DNA of 64,000 bases, from the NCBI GenBank assembly GCA_013289855.1, contig JABCZD010000005.1, positions 62,001 through 126,000 on the forward strand, given 5' to 3'. The position numbers were made by a program, and so were the translations under genes. Below, one piece after another: positions 42,734-51,657 of this stretch (the first letter of the stretch is position 1; each line of letters begins with the position of its first letter). Source of the DNA: Acidobacteriota bacterium. GTDB taxonomy: Bacteria; Acidobacteriota; Terriglobia; Acidiferrales; UBA7541. Under the pieces are notes generated by a model. That model saw nothing but the letters and a program-made list of their open reading frames with translations, ran no database searches and had not been told where the DNA came from.

Positions 42734-43972
42734 TTACCGCTCCCAACCTTGGATCAGCACGTTGCCCGCCGCGTCGAATCGCACGCGGTAGGTAAAAGGC
42801 GCTGGACGATCCGGCCGGATTTGCGGAAACCGCTTATCGAGAATTTCCACCACGGCGTCGGAGCCTTCTTTGTGAAAGCGCGTGACGGGAAAGCGATCGA
42901 ACCACAGCACCTCTTGTACTTCGGGAAGTTGCCGGGCACGCTCAATGAAATTGTTTGATGGGGCTTCGGGATAGAATTTGTAGTCGAGGGAAGGTTCGGC
43001 GGAGGCATCCGCGGCAGAACTCGCAGGAGCGCTGGAAGATGTCGCGGTTGGGGCGATCGCGGATTTTTCGCTTAGGTCGATGCGCCAATCGTAAACGCCA
43101 CGCGGCGTCTGCACCAGGCCATCCCAGTGCCAAAGCGATGGCGGCAACGGCAAAGCGCCGATAGCCAGCACGTCCGCGCGTTCGAAGGCCGCGAAAGCTT
43201 TGACGCGCTCGAGAGCAACATGATGTGCGCACGCTGCCAGACCGATATAAATCGAAGCGGCCACGAGTCCGGCGCGATTCCAAGCGGCCGGCGAAACGCG
43301 CATGCCCCAGGTCTGCCGCGCCGGTAAGAATAGGATTATCGTCAGCAGCAATCCAGCGATCGCGATATTTTGTGCAGAAATCGGCGCGCCGACAGTTCGC
43401 GCGATCGCCGCTACGACAAACAATGCGAGTTCGCTGACTAGCCATGTGCCTAAAGCTCGCGGCTTCCACTTTTCTTTGCTGGCGTAAACCCACGCGAGGA
43501 ATTGCGGCAAAAGCAAAAGTCCCGTCAACGTAAAGTCCACGATGAAGATGAGATCCCACGCGGGGCGCGACCAGCCGAGCGGCGACCAAACCATAGTGCC
43601 ATACGTGGTGACCAGATCAAGGAAGACGTGGCTGAGTATGCCAGCCGCATAAAAGCCGGCCAAAGCAATGAAGGGCGGAGCCTCCCAACGAAAATAGCGG
43701 CACACGCCGCGCGTTAGAAGCGCCAATACCAGAGCGAAGATCGGTAGGCACACCAGCGAGTGCGTGATGCTGCGATGCCAGGTGATCATCAGTAATTCGT
43801 TGTGAGAAAAAATATCGCGAAGCGTGTCCGAATCTGGAAAGATCGCGCCGGTCATCACCGACCAGGTGATGACGCGCTGAGCATTCATGGGACGGAGTGC
43901 GAATAATTCGTCGCCGCCGAAAACTGCTTTGCCGATTAACGCGCCAGCGATGCCGTGAGTGATGGTGTCCAT
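42734..43972 (-). CDS. Membrane-bound metal-dependent hydrolase (YdjM/DUF457 type)
   Basis: The 412-residue protein begins MDTITHGIAGALIGKA, the first metal-binding motif, followed by GAIFPDSDTL, WHRSITHSLV and GILSHVFLDLVTTYGTM; these His/Asp motifs are the family signature. About eight membrane segments cover residues 60-260. The C-terminal ~120 residues are soluble, with an Ala/Ser-rich linker (APTATSSSAPASSAADAS). YdjM-like proteins are widespread but poorly characterised; one is under LexA control in E. coli. It sits in the interval between khpB and selD. Confidence 0.85.
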   Translation of the reverse strand: MDTITHGIAGALIGKAVFGGDELFALRPMNAQRVITWSVMTGAIFPDSDTLRDIFSHNELLMITWHRSITHSLVCLPIFALVLALLTRGVCRYFRWEAPPFIALAGFYAAGILSHVFLDLVTTYGTMVWSPLGWSRPAWDLIFIVDFTLTGLLLLPQFLAWVYASKEKWKPRALGTWLVSELALFVVAAIARTVGAPISAQNIAIAGLLLTIILFLPARQTWGMRVSPAAWNRAGLVAASIYIGLAACAHHVALERVKAFAAFERADVLAIGALPLPPSLWHWDGLVQTPRGVYDWRIDLSEKSAIAPTATSSSAPASSAADASAEPSLDYKFYPEAPSNNFIERARQLPEVQEVLWFDRFPVTRFHKEGSDAVVEILDKRFPQIRPDRPAPFTYRVRFDAAGNVLIQGWER

Positions 43973-44026
43973 TTATGCGATTTGTCCGTGGCGATTGTAC
44001 CTGTGACGGCGCCCAGCTGAGCGGAT

Positions 44027-45151
44027 CTACGAAACAAAAAGTAGCGGAGAATGTTTGGCGACGACGCGTCCAATTTTTTGTGCGGAAATACCTTGCCGCT
44101 GCAATTGGGCGATAGCCAGGCCTGCGAAATCGGGGGCGATGGCGATGAGCAAGCCTCCGGAAGTTTGCGGATCGAAAAGCAGATCGCGGAATTCGGGCGG
44201 GACGTTGGCTGCGAACTCGACGCAGTCTCCCACAAATGCGCGATTGTTTTTGAGGCCGGCTGAAATGTGGCCGTCGCGCGCGGCTTGCTCGGCGCCCGGC
44301 AAGTACGTGAAAGCGGCGTAGCTGATCTCGAAGGATACGGGTTCGACGCTTGGCATTGTTCCGGAAGCCGAGGCGTCGAGAGCCGCCGTTCCCAGGGCCA
44401 TTTCTCGCGCGTGTCCGAGCAGGCTAAAACCGGTGACGTCCGTTACGGCGTGAATCGGCCGTTGATCATTGGCAAGCTCTTCGACGGCGCGCATCGCATT
44501 CGCGGCTCCGCTATTGAGAGTGGTCATTGCTGCGATGGCGGCTTGCAGAGATTCGGGAGTCGCCGCTTCTTTTTTGAGGGCCGTGGTGATTACACCGGTG
44601 CCGAGCGGCTTGGTGAACAGCAAGGCGTCACCTGCGCGCGCGCCGACATTTCGCCACACGCGCTGCGGATCAATGACTCCGGTGACCGCGTAGCCGAAGA
44701 GCATGTCGTCGTTGCGAATGGAATGGCCGCCGATGACGCTGCACTTGGCCTCGGTCATTTTCGCGAGGCCGCCGCAAATGATTTCCTCGAGAATGCCGGG
44801 ATCGCCCTTTTCAGGAAAGCCCACTACCGATAGCGACGAGATGGGACGGCCGCCCATAGCGTACACGTCGCTTAGGGCGTTGGCGGCGGCGATCTCTCCG
44901 AAACAGCGGGGATCGTTGACGATCGGCGTGAAGAAGTCTACGGTTTGCACCAAGGCGAGATGATCGTCGAGGCGGTAAATTCCGGCGTCATCATTGGTGT
45001 CGAAGCCGACCAGGACGTTCGGGTCAGTCTGGCGAGGTAGTTTGCGCAACACGGCGTCTAGCGTGGCGGGATTTAGCTTTGCCGCGCAGCCTGCGGCTTT
45101 CGCCATGGCGGTTAGTTTGACAGGTGGGTTCAAGAAAACTCCCGAACACAT
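44027..45151 (-). CDS. selD: Selenide, water dikinase SelD
   Basis: SelD makes selenophosphate from selenide and ATP, for selenocysteine or 2-selenouridine synthesis. Length is 374 residues including a 20-residue tail before the core. The catalytic Cys is retained (AKAAGCAAKLNP, Cys22), with the following Lys; the second Cys of the more common GCGCK is Ala. Further motifs: DDAGIYRLDDHLALVQTVDF, NALSDVYAMGG, TDVTGFSLLGH and DPQTSGGLLIAI. It indicates that the organism uses selenium somewhere, but no selA, selB or tRNA-Sec is in this window. Confidence 0.94.
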   Translation of the reverse strand: MCSGVFLNPPVKLTAMAKAAGCAAKLNPATLDAVLRKLPRQTDPNVLVGFDTNDDAGIYRLDDHLALVQTVDFFTPIVNDPRCFGEIAAANALSDVYAMGGRPISSLSVVGFPEKGDPGILEEIICGGLAKMTEAKCSVIGGHSIRNDDMLFGYAVTGVIDPQRVWRNVGARAGDALLFTKPLGTGVITTALKKEAATPESLQAAIAAMTTLNSGAANAMRAVEELANDQRPIHAVTDVTGFSLLGHAREMALGTAALDASASGTMPSVEPVSFEISYAAFTYLPGAEQAARDGHISAGLKNNRAFVGDCVEFAANVPPEFRDLLFDPQTSGGLLIAIAPDFAGLAIAQLQRQGISAQKIGRVVAKHSPLLFVS

Positions 45152-45338
45152 TGATTCTTAGGCATATCCCTTGGTCCTGATGCGGATAAGGATTCGCGTG
45201 ATGGCAAACGCATTCGATGTTTGACGCGAGGCGATCGTGACATCGCATCGGCGTTGCAATCAGCGCTGCATCAAACGTTGTATCATGGGACCGGTCGAAC
45301 AATTACGAGCAATCACGGGGCATCGCCTGGCGCGCGCA

Positions 45339-45361
45339 TCTGATAAAATGGGGTTTGCTCG
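45339..45361 (+). promoter_or_regulatory. Promoter-like element upstream of rsmG, shared with typA
   Basis: TCTGATAAAATGGGG followed by TTTGCTCG; TGATAAAAT matches an extended -10. Twenty of 23 bases match 31028-31050. TTTGCTC (45354-45360) also pairs with GAGCAAA (45370-45376), giving a small hairpin near the expected transcript start. The rsmG ATG is 46 bases past the element. Confidence 0.55.
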
Positions 45362-45406
45362 GCATTATTGAGCAAATCCAGTGCTAGGACTAAGCTAGTT
45401 ACCCTT

Positions 45407-46072
45407 ATGTCAACACCCGTCCCCGCCCCCTTAACCGACGAAGCCATTTTATCGGCGCTCGCGGAATTCAAGGTTACCGCAACTTACAAGCAAGTGCAAC
45501 AGATTCAACAATATATAACGATATTGCTGAAATGGAATGACAAGATAAATCTCACCGCGATTCGCGACCCGCGGGAGATACTTTATCGTCACTTCTGCGA
45601 AAGCATGTATGCTACGGTGGCGGTGCCTGTGGAAAACGGTCGGCTCGCCGACGTTGGGTCTGGCGGGGGGTTCCCGGGCATTCCGATGAAGATTTTGCGG
45701 CCTGATTTGCAGGTTTTTTTGATTGAATCGAATATCAAGAAGGCCACGTTTTTGGCGGAAGTCGCGCGGGATCTTGAACTTGCGGACTTGCGGGTGCTTG
45801 TAAACCGGTTTGAAGATGTGGCGGAGGACGTCGCGCCGCTGGACTTCGTTTGCTCCCGCGCCCTGGGCGAGTTCGGGTCGTTCCTCAACTGGGCCGGCTC
45901 CGAGGCCATCGCCGCGAAGACGGTCATTCTTTGGATTGGCGGACGGGATCTCGACGAGGTCATGAAGATCGAAGGTTGGAGCTGGCGCGAACCGATCCCG
46001 GTGCCACAGTCACTACGGCGGCTGCTTCTGGTCGGTACCAAGAAAGTTCCCGATGTCGGTGTAACGACCTAA
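45407..46072 (+). CDS. rsmG: 16S rRNA (guanine-527-N7)-methyltransferase RsmG
   Basis: It methylates G527 in the 530 loop of 16S rRNA using SAM. From the ATG at 45407 the protein has 221 residues; an in-frame TTG at 45368 would add 13. Motifs: LLKWNDKINLTAIRDP, RHFCESM, LADVGSGGGFPGIPMKILRP (SAM site) and FVCSRALGEFGSFLNWA. It is encoded before the parS/parAB region, as in many genomes. Loss of this enzyme causes low-level streptomycin resistance in other bacteria. Confidence 0.95.
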   Translation: MSTPVPAPLTDEAILSALAEFKVTATYKQVQQIQQYITILLKWNDKINLTAIRDPREILYRHFCESMYATVAVPVENGRLADVGSGGGFPGIPMKILRPDLQVFLIESNIKKATFLAEVARDLELADLRVLVNRFEDVAEDVAPLDFVCSRALGEFGSFLNWAGSEAIAAKTVILWIGGRDLDEVMKIEGWSWREPIPVPQSLRRLLLVGTKKVPDVGVTT

Positions 46073-46217
46073 AAAATAACGACTTACGCTAAAGTCACCC
46101 GAGAATGCGTATCACATCTAAAGTTACGCATTCAGACAATCGATTCGTTGGCAAGCGATTCCCGTCTGGCATTGCGGGCGTATGAAACGCACGCGGATGT
46201 TTGGCCTAGGGCGCAAT

Positions 46218-46233
46218 CGTTCCACGTGGAACG
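46218..46233. promoter_or_regulatory. parS site 1
   Basis: CGTTCCACGTGGAACG, a palindrome matching the bacterial parS core GTTCCACGTGGAAC. First of four sites in the parA upstream region. Confidence 0.92.
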
Positions 46234-46299
46234 GTTCCGCTGCAGCATCGGCAACGTCTAGGTTGAATATTTGTCGATTGTCGGGTCCATCGTGCGTAG

Positions 46300-46315
46300 T
46301 GTTCCACGTGGAACA
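46300..46315. promoter_or_regulatory. parS site 2
   Basis: TGTTCCACGTGGAACA, a perfect 16-bp palindrome and the best match of the set. ParB-CTP clamps load here. Confidence 0.95.
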
Positions 46316-46473
46316 TGTCGGCAGAGAGACAGGTCGGACTAAGCCGGGGCGGGCCACAACGTAGTTGCCCTGACAATGAGAAAGAATTGCGAGATCTGTC
46401 CCCATGATTCCACGGAACATCACAGTGGCATCCCCAGTGCAGTGCAAATTAATTAAGTCGAGGACCGGCCCGG

Positions 46474-46489
46474 TGTTCCACGTGGAACG
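46474..46489. promoter_or_regulatory. parS site 3
   Basis: TGTTCCACGTGGAACG, with one end-position mismatch to the palindrome. Confidence 0.93.
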
Positions 46490-46516
46490 TTTCTGATGAT
46501 ATCCACAGCCTTCGGG

Positions 46517-46532
46517 TGTTCCACGTGAAACA
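46517..46532. promoter_or_regulatory. parS site 4
   Basis: TGTTCCACGTGAAACA, one base from site 2 and intermediate to the classical TGTTTCACGTGAAACA. It is 52 bases before the parA start. The remaining part of 46073-46583 has no gene; a decayed site (GATTCCACGGAACAT at 46406-46420) lacks the two central bases. Confidence 0.92.
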
Positions 46533-46583
46533 TCTTGCATCTCGACGCGGTGTTTGTTAACTTGCGCGTGTCTGGAGTGTGGC

Positions 46584-47390
46584 TTGGCTCGTATTATTGC
46601 GATTGCAAACCAAAAGGGTGGCGTCGGAAAGACCACTACGGCAGTCAATTTGGCGGCTTGCTTGGCCGCTGCGGAGCAATCGACTCTACTGATTGACTGC
46701 GATTCCCAGGCAAACGCTACCTCGGCGATTGGTTTTACGAAGGATCCCTCCCGTAGAACGCTTTATCATGCCCTGATTATGGGCGAAACCCTCGACAAAC
46801 TCGTCCAGAAGTCGCAAGTGGATGGGCTGGACGTCGTCCCCGCCGACAAAAACCTTGCCGGAGCCGCAGTCGAGCTGGTTACATCGGAAAACCGCGAATA
46901 CAAACTACAAGGCGCGCTGAAGACTTTTCAGGATAAATACAAGTTTATTGTCTTGGACTGCCCTCCGGCGCTCGATCTTTTGACGCTGAACGCGCTGGTT
47001 GCGGCGAGTGCCGTGCTGGTGCCTATTCAGTGCGAGTATCTGGCGCTCGAGGGTGTGTCAGAGTTGCTGGATACCCTAATGCGCATCCGGCGCACGCTGA
47101 ATCCCACCCTGGAGATCGAAGGCATTCTGCTGACGATGTACGATGAGCGCACATCGCTGTCGCGTCAAGTCGCCACGGATCTGCGCAGTTTTTTTGGTAC
47201 GCAAGTATTTCAGAGCGTGATTCCGCGGAATGTGCGTCTTGCGGAAGCGCCAAGTTTTGGTAAGCCTATTATTTTCTATGATATCCATAGCAGGGGCGCT
47301 GAGGGGTATACGCAGCTGGCCCAGGAGGTAATCGCTAATGCTGAGAAACGCGCTGGGACGGGGGCTCGGAGCGCTCATTCGGGAGCCTGA
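46584..47390 (+). CDS. parA: Chromosome partitioning ATPase ParA (Soj)
   Basis: A Walker-type ATPase that binds nucleoid DNA and moves ParB-parS complexes. It starts at a TTG (46584) with a GGAG site 7 bases upstream: LARIIAIANQKGGVGKTTTA holds the deviant Walker A. Further motifs: LLIDCDSQANATSAIG, VLDCPPALDLLTLNAL and GILLTMYDERTSLSRQV. Length 268. The frame is open up to 46554 but the added residues are not family-like. The parB start lies inside its last 53 bases. Confidence 0.95.
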   Translation: MARIIAIANQKGGVGKTTTAVNLAACLAAAEQSTLLIDCDSQANATSAIGFTKDPSRRTLYHALIMGETLDKLVQKSQVDGLDVVPADKNLAGAAVELVTSENREYKLQGALKTFQDKYKFIVLDCPPALDLLTLNALVAASAVLVPIQCEYLALEGVSELLDTLMRIRRTLNPTLEIEGILLTMYDERTSLSRQVATDLRSFFGTQVFQSVIPRNVRLAEAPSFGKPIIFYDIHSRGAEGYTQLAQEVIANAEKRAGTGARSAHSGA

Positions 47391-48258
47391 GCCTCAGGCG
47401 ACTACAGAGCCAACTCTATCGCAGCCTCAGCCGGTGTCCACCGGCGCTGCCGCGGCTGCGCCCGCACGGGAGCCCCTCGCTGGCGGGCCTTTCCAGATCG
47501 ATATCGACCTGATTGACCCGAGCCCTTATCAGCCGCGCACGCGCTTTCGCGAGGAAGCGCTGGATGAACTGGCGCGCTCGATTCAATCCAGCGGCATTAT
47601 TCAACCGCTGGTGGTGCGGACACTCGGCAAACGATTTCAGTTGATTGCCGGCGAACGTCGCTGGCGCGCTGCTCAACGCGCGGGACTGCAGCAGGTCTCC
47701 GCCATTGTCCGCAACGTTACCGACGCGCTGGCGCTGGAAATGACATTGGTTGAGAACATCCAACGGGAGGACTTGAATGCGATTGAGGCAGCTCGCGCGT
47801 TCGAACGTTTGATGGATGAGTTCCAACTGACGCAGGAGACCGTTGCCGAGCGCACCGGAAAAGATCGGACGACGGTCGCCAACTCGATTCGACTGCTGAA
47901 GCTTGAGCCTACGATTCAAGATTGGATTGAAGAAGGGAAACTGAGCGCTGGCCACGGACGCGCTTTGCTGGCGGTACCAGACTCACAGCTACGCATGCGT
48001 TATGCGCAGCGGGCGGCGCGTGGAGGCTTGACGGTGCGGCAAATAGAGCGGCTGGCTTCGCGTCGCTCGCGGGGCGCTGCAGCGGCTACAGAAGTACACG
48101 CGGACGCGAATATCCGAGCGGCGCTGGAAGATCTGCAACGCCAGTTAGGAACAAAGGTGCTGCTGCGACAGAAAACCAAACTTCGTCCAGGGCAGCTGGT
48201 GCTGGAATATTACGACGACGCGCAGCTCATGGGGATCTACGACCGACTGATGAAATAA
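47338..48258 (+). CDS. parB: ParB/Spo0J partition protein
   Basis: It is a CTP-dependent DNA clamp loaded at parS. The 306-residue protein begins RNALGRGLGALI (ParA-stimulating N-terminus), then a Pro/Ala linker, the CTPase/N domain with YQPRTRF, GIIQPLVVR, LIAGERRWRAAQRAG and ENIQREDLN, the HTH (LTQETVAERTGKDRTTVANS) and the C-terminal dimerisation domain. The start at 47338 follows AGGAGG by 8 bases and overlaps parA by 53 bases. Four parS sites are found upstream of parA. Confidence 0.96.
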   Translation: MLRNALGRGLGALIREPEPQATTEPTLSQPQPVSTGAAAAAPAREPLAGGPFQIDIDLIDPSPYQPRTRFREEALDELARSIQSSGIIQPLVVRTLGKRFQLIAGERRWRAAQRAGLQQVSAIVRNVTDALALEMTLVENIQREDLNAIEAARAFERLMDEFQLTQETVAERTGKDRTTVANSIRLLKLEPTIQDWIEEGKLSAGHGRALLAVPDSQLRMRYAQRAARGGLTVRQIERLASRRSRGAAAATEVHADANIRAALEDLQRQLGTKVLLRQKTKLRPGQLVLEYYDDAQLMGIYDRLMK

Positions 48259-48448
48259 TCGATGCGAAGATAGCACTTCAAGCGTCGCTGGGCTGCAGTA
48301 TACGATTTCAGTCTTCGGAACAATTTCTGTAACCATCCCCACGTTCATTTCATTTCAATTGTAGTCATTGGGCAACGAGTGCTGTTTGCTTCGTTGACTT
48401 CGCGCGGCAGCCCGCTAAAGTGAGAAGGTAGTTTCTGGGGGATGCTTT

Positions 48449-48865
48449 ATGGCATGGAGATGGCCGGGCGGCGCCAAGGGTGGCGCGAGTGACGAGTGGA
48501 CAGGTTTTATCGATCAGGGCGTCACGATAGAGGGGACACTGCAGGTCAAGGGTACATTCCGTATTGACGGAAACGTGAAGGGTAATATTATTTCAGAACA
48601 GACCGTTATTCTTGGCGAAGGCGCAAAGGTCGAAGGGCAGATCGAAGGAAACCACGTAGTTATTGCGGGCCGTTACGATGGCGTGATTTTTGCCAAGGGC
48701 CGAGTGGAGATTCAGGCCAAGGGCGTGGTCACGGGCGAGGTGCATTCGCCCTGCATGGTGATTGACCCGGGCGGAATTTTTGACGGCCGATGCCATATGC
48801 TTGGGTCGTCCGATTCGTCGTCGGCTCCTGTTACGATTCCGATCCGCGCTGTAAGCCAAGCGTAA
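48449..48865 (+). CDS. Bactofilin (polymer-forming cytoskeletal protein)
   Basis: The 138-residue protein has a central right-handed beta-helix of ~90 residues (VTIEGTLQVKGTFRIDGNVKG, given as TIEGTLQVKGTFRIDGNVKG; GEGAKVEGQIEGNHVVIAGR; AKGVVTGEVHSPCMVIDPGG) flanked by short disordered tails. Bactofilins form nucleotide-free filaments, and in some bacteria scaffold ParAB at the cell poles. The location just after parAB fits that role here; it is inference. Confidence 0.93.
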   Translation: MAWRWPGGAKGGASDEWTGFIDQGVTIEGTLQVKGTFRIDGNVKGNIISEQTVILGEGAKVEGQIEGNHVVIAGRYDGVIFAKGRVEIQAKGVVTGEVHSPCMVIDPGGIFDGRCHMLGSSDSSSAPVTIPIRAVSQA

Positions 48866-49132
48866 TTCGGTGAAGTTTTTTCTGCGGCAAATCCCATCTC
48901 AAAAGTCCCGTTTTCAATCAGTTATTGCGTCTGTCCAGCTTGAGCTCCCTCATCGGCATTTGACTAACTATTATAGGTAGTAATACAGGTTAGCTATCTT
49001 GGTGACCATTCTGCATATACGCGCTCGCACGCAACGTGCGATCAGTTGGCGTCCCTCCATTTCCTGTCGGCGAAGTTGACACAGCCGTGTAGGGCAGATA
49101 TGTTCAGCATGGGTTGCTGAGGAAGACGCGAA

Positions 49133-50449
49133 ATGAAAATTCTGGTCGTTGGCGGGGGTGGGCGAGAGCACGCTCTGGTGTGGCGGCTCACGCAAAGCAC
49201 TAAGGTGGAGAAACTGTGGTGTGCGCCCGGGAACGGTGGCACGGCCTCCGATGGGGAATCCATTCCGGTGGATGTCGGCGACGTTGCGGCGCTCATCGCG
49301 ATTGCGCATAAATTGCAGCCGGATCTTACTGTGATCGGTCCGGAGCTCCCGTTGGTTCACGGGATAGCCGATGCGTTTCGCGCGCAGAAATGGCCGATCG
49401 TGGCGCCGTTGCGGCAAGCGGCGCAGCTCGAAGGTAGCAAGATTTTCTCAAAGGATTTTCTCGAACGGCACAACTTGCCCACAGCGAAGGGCTACGGCGC
49501 GTACGACGCTGCTCGCCAGGCCTATGCCGCGCTGGAGACAGTTGAGTGGCCGCTGGTAATCAAGGCCGACGGCTTGTGCGCCGGGAAAGGCGTGCTTGTT
49601 ACCGAGGACAAGCAGGAAGCGCGAGACTTTATTGCACGAGGCATGGAAAAGAATGAACTCGGCGCGGGTGGGAAACGCATCCTTTTGGAAGAGGCGCTGG
49701 AAGGCGAGGAGTTGTCGTTCATCCTGCTGACCGACGGTCGTCGCTGGGCACCGATGGTGCCTACACGCGATCACAAGCGTGCTTTTGATGGTAATGAAGG
49801 CCCCAATACCGGCGGGATGGGAGCTTACTCGACGGACGATTTGCTACCGCCAGCGCTGCGCGAGACGATCATCAACACGATTGTCGAACCCACCATGCGC
49901 GGGCTTGCGGCGGACGGAATTCCCTACCAGGGATTTCTTTACATTGGCTTGATGCTGACGAAATCTGGGCCAAAAATTCTGGAATTCAATTGCCGATTGG
50001 GTGATCCCGAGGCCCAAGCCATCGTGGCCCGGATGGATTTCGATCTCGCGGAAGTGCTGGCCGACGTCGCTGCGGGACGGTTGGACCCGGAGAAACTGAA
50101 GTGGCGACCAGGTGCGAGTGTTTGCTTGGTGCTGGCTTCCGGGGGGTATCCGGGGAAATTTGAAGCGGGAAAGCGGATCAGTGGTCTAACCGACGCGGAA
50201 GAAGCGGGGCAGGCAAAAGTGTTACACGCCGGCACAACGCGGCAATCCGCTGAGAATGGTGGGGGAATTGTTACTAGCGGCGGCCGGGTACTTGGCATCA
50301 CCGCCGCCAGGCCTACGCTGGATGCCGCACTCGCGGCGGTCTACCAAGCGGCAACGAAGATTCATTTCGATGGCATGCACTATCGGAAAGATATTGGCGC
50401 GTACACGGCGCCGTTACTTGGGAAGGTCGCCGGATCAAAAGACCTTTAG
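49133..50449 (+). CDS. purD: Phosphoribosylamine-glycine ligase PurD
   Basis: The second step of purine synthesis: phosphoribosylamine, glycine and ATP to GAR. The 438-residue protein starts MKILVVGGGGREHALVWRL. ATP-grasp motifs are VIKADGLCAGKGVLV, LLEEALEGEELSFI, NTGGMGAYS and ILEFNCRLGDPEAQAI. Length is normal. Its stop overlaps the stop of the convergent gene at 50446 by four bases. A possible promoter (TTGACT at 48960) is upstream but with an odd spacer. Confidence 0.96.
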   Translation: MKILVVGGGGREHALVWRLTQSTKVEKLWCAPGNGGTASDGESIPVDVGDVAALIAIAHKLQPDLTVIGPELPLVHGIADAFRAQKWPIVAPLRQAAQLEGSKIFSKDFLERHNLPTAKGYGAYDAARQAYAALETVEWPLVIKADGLCAGKGVLVTEDKQEARDFIARGMEKNELGAGGKRILLEEALEGEELSFILLTDGRRWAPMVPTRDHKRAFDGNEGPNTGGMGAYSTDDLLPPALRETIINTIVEPTMRGLAADGIPYQGFLYIGLMLTKSGPKILEFNCRLGDPEAQAIVARMDFDLAEVLADVAAGRLDPEKLKWRPGASVCLVLASGGYPGKFEAGKRISGLTDAEEAGQAKVLHAGTTRQSAENGGGIVTSGGRVLGITAARPTLDAALAAVYQAATKIHFDGMHYRKDIGAYTAPLLGKVAGSKDL

Positions 50450-51459
50450 TTTGGCTGGGGTTTGGGCTTGCGGCGCAACGTGGGCGCCTCTGGCGGCTGA
50501 TCTTTATCCGGCACGGCTTTCTCGATGGGCTCTTCCGGCGGCACGACCCATTCGAAACCGGCTGCTTCGCCGATCGTCCCTAGAACGAATCGACCGTCCG
50601 TCGCGACCAACGGGATCATGGCGCGCAGCAAGTTCGTCGCATCTTCATCCGGGGCCTTTTGCGCTTGACCATTACTGATGTCGGCAAGCACCTTGGCGAA
50701 CTTAGGGTCCGAGGCCCGCAGGCGAGCGATGCGTGGGTCGTCTCTGAGGATCAGCGCATCCAAGCCGGTGCCTTCCAGGTTCGCGGGATAGCTGGTTTCA
50801 ACCAAGGTGCGCGGCGATTTTTTCCCTTCCGGCGGATAGAGTTGCGTGAAACGCGGCCGCATCACGCGCGTCTGCCAATAATCTTTACCGCGCGCGCCTA
50901 GCTCCTCCTGCTCGATGCGATAGTCCGCCAGCCAGACTTCCGGGCCGTAATTGGGGGCGTAGCCAATGATGACCACTTCAAAGATCGGGTCCTCCGGAGC
51001 AAACGTCAGCTTGGTGTGCAGCTGCCCGACGAGCGGCCGCAGTCTCTCTAAGAAACCAACGCCGATGGCCTCAAGGTCTGGCTCGGCGTCGTCCGGGTAA
51101 GCGCGATAACGCGGATCGGCTTTGGTGACGCGTTCGAAGTTATGGTCCAAACGCGTGGGTTTTGGGTCGGCAGCAAGTTGCCATTCGGCTGCGCCGAACA
51201 ACACGCCGACGTGGGTGGCGTCCACGCTCATAACGCGCGGAAAATGCGAATTTGCTTCAATGGGCTTGTCCACGACCGCGAAGGAAATGAGGTCGCGCGA
51301 AACGTGGACAATCACACGCCCTCCCGAGAGGTTCGCGACGATTTCATCTTCACGCTGGTCTTGCGCGTGGGCGAACGGGCACGTGAACACAATGGTCGCG
51401 GCGACGGACAGCATTGCCATCAGTGAGCGTCGATACGCAGAAATGAGGAGTCTATACAT
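50446..51459 (-). CDS. Exported protein, function unknown
   Basis: From the ATG at 51459 (337 residues) the N-terminus has a hydrophobic stretch (LMAMLSVAATIVFTCPFAHA) ending in a signal-peptidase-like AHA-Q. The body has mixed alpha/beta features (RVIVHVSRDLISFAVVDKPI, LTFAPEDPIFEVVIIGYAPN, YGPEVWLADYRIEQEE). The C-terminal region is Pro/Lys-rich (PPEEPIEKAVPDKDQPPEAP). I recognise no family. The stop overlaps the purD stop. Confidence 0.6.
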   Translation of the reverse strand: MYRLLISAYRRSLMAMLSVAATIVFTCPFAHAQDQREDEIVANLSGGRVIVHVSRDLISFAVVDKPIEANSHFPRVMSVDATHVGVLFGAAEWQLAADPKPTRLDHNFERVTKADPRYRAYPDDAEPDLEAIGVGFLERLRPLVGQLHTKLTFAPEDPIFEVVIIGYAPNYGPEVWLADYRIEQEELGARGKDYWQTRVMRPRFTQLYPPEGKKSPRTLVETSYPANLEGTGLDALILRDDPRIARLRASDPKFAKVLADISNGQAQKAPDEDATNLLRAMIPLVATDGRFVLGTIGEAAGFEWVVPPEEPIEKAVPDKDQPPEAPTLRRKPKPQPN

Positions 51460-51657
51460 GATTTCTCGACGCGCTCCCGCATTGCTCTCCGCGAGAAAAA
51501 CGCCCAGCACCTGCCTCGCCTTATTGTAGGCGCACGCGGCTACTTTTAGTAAACTGGTAAGTGGATGCGCGTGGCAACGGAGCCATTTCAAGCGTGCAGA
51601 TTCTGCATAAAAGTAAGGACTGAACGGAACGACGATTTCCTAAATGGAACCACGACT

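Noticed and set aside
46499..46507. ATATCCACA, one base from a DnaA box, in the rsmG-parA gap
   Set aside because: A single weak match; no cluster of boxes or AT-rich unwinding region seen, so it is not called an origin.
48960..48986. TTGACT...TAATAC as the purD promoter
   Set aside because: The spacer is only 15 bases and another TATTAT overlaps; not enough to call.
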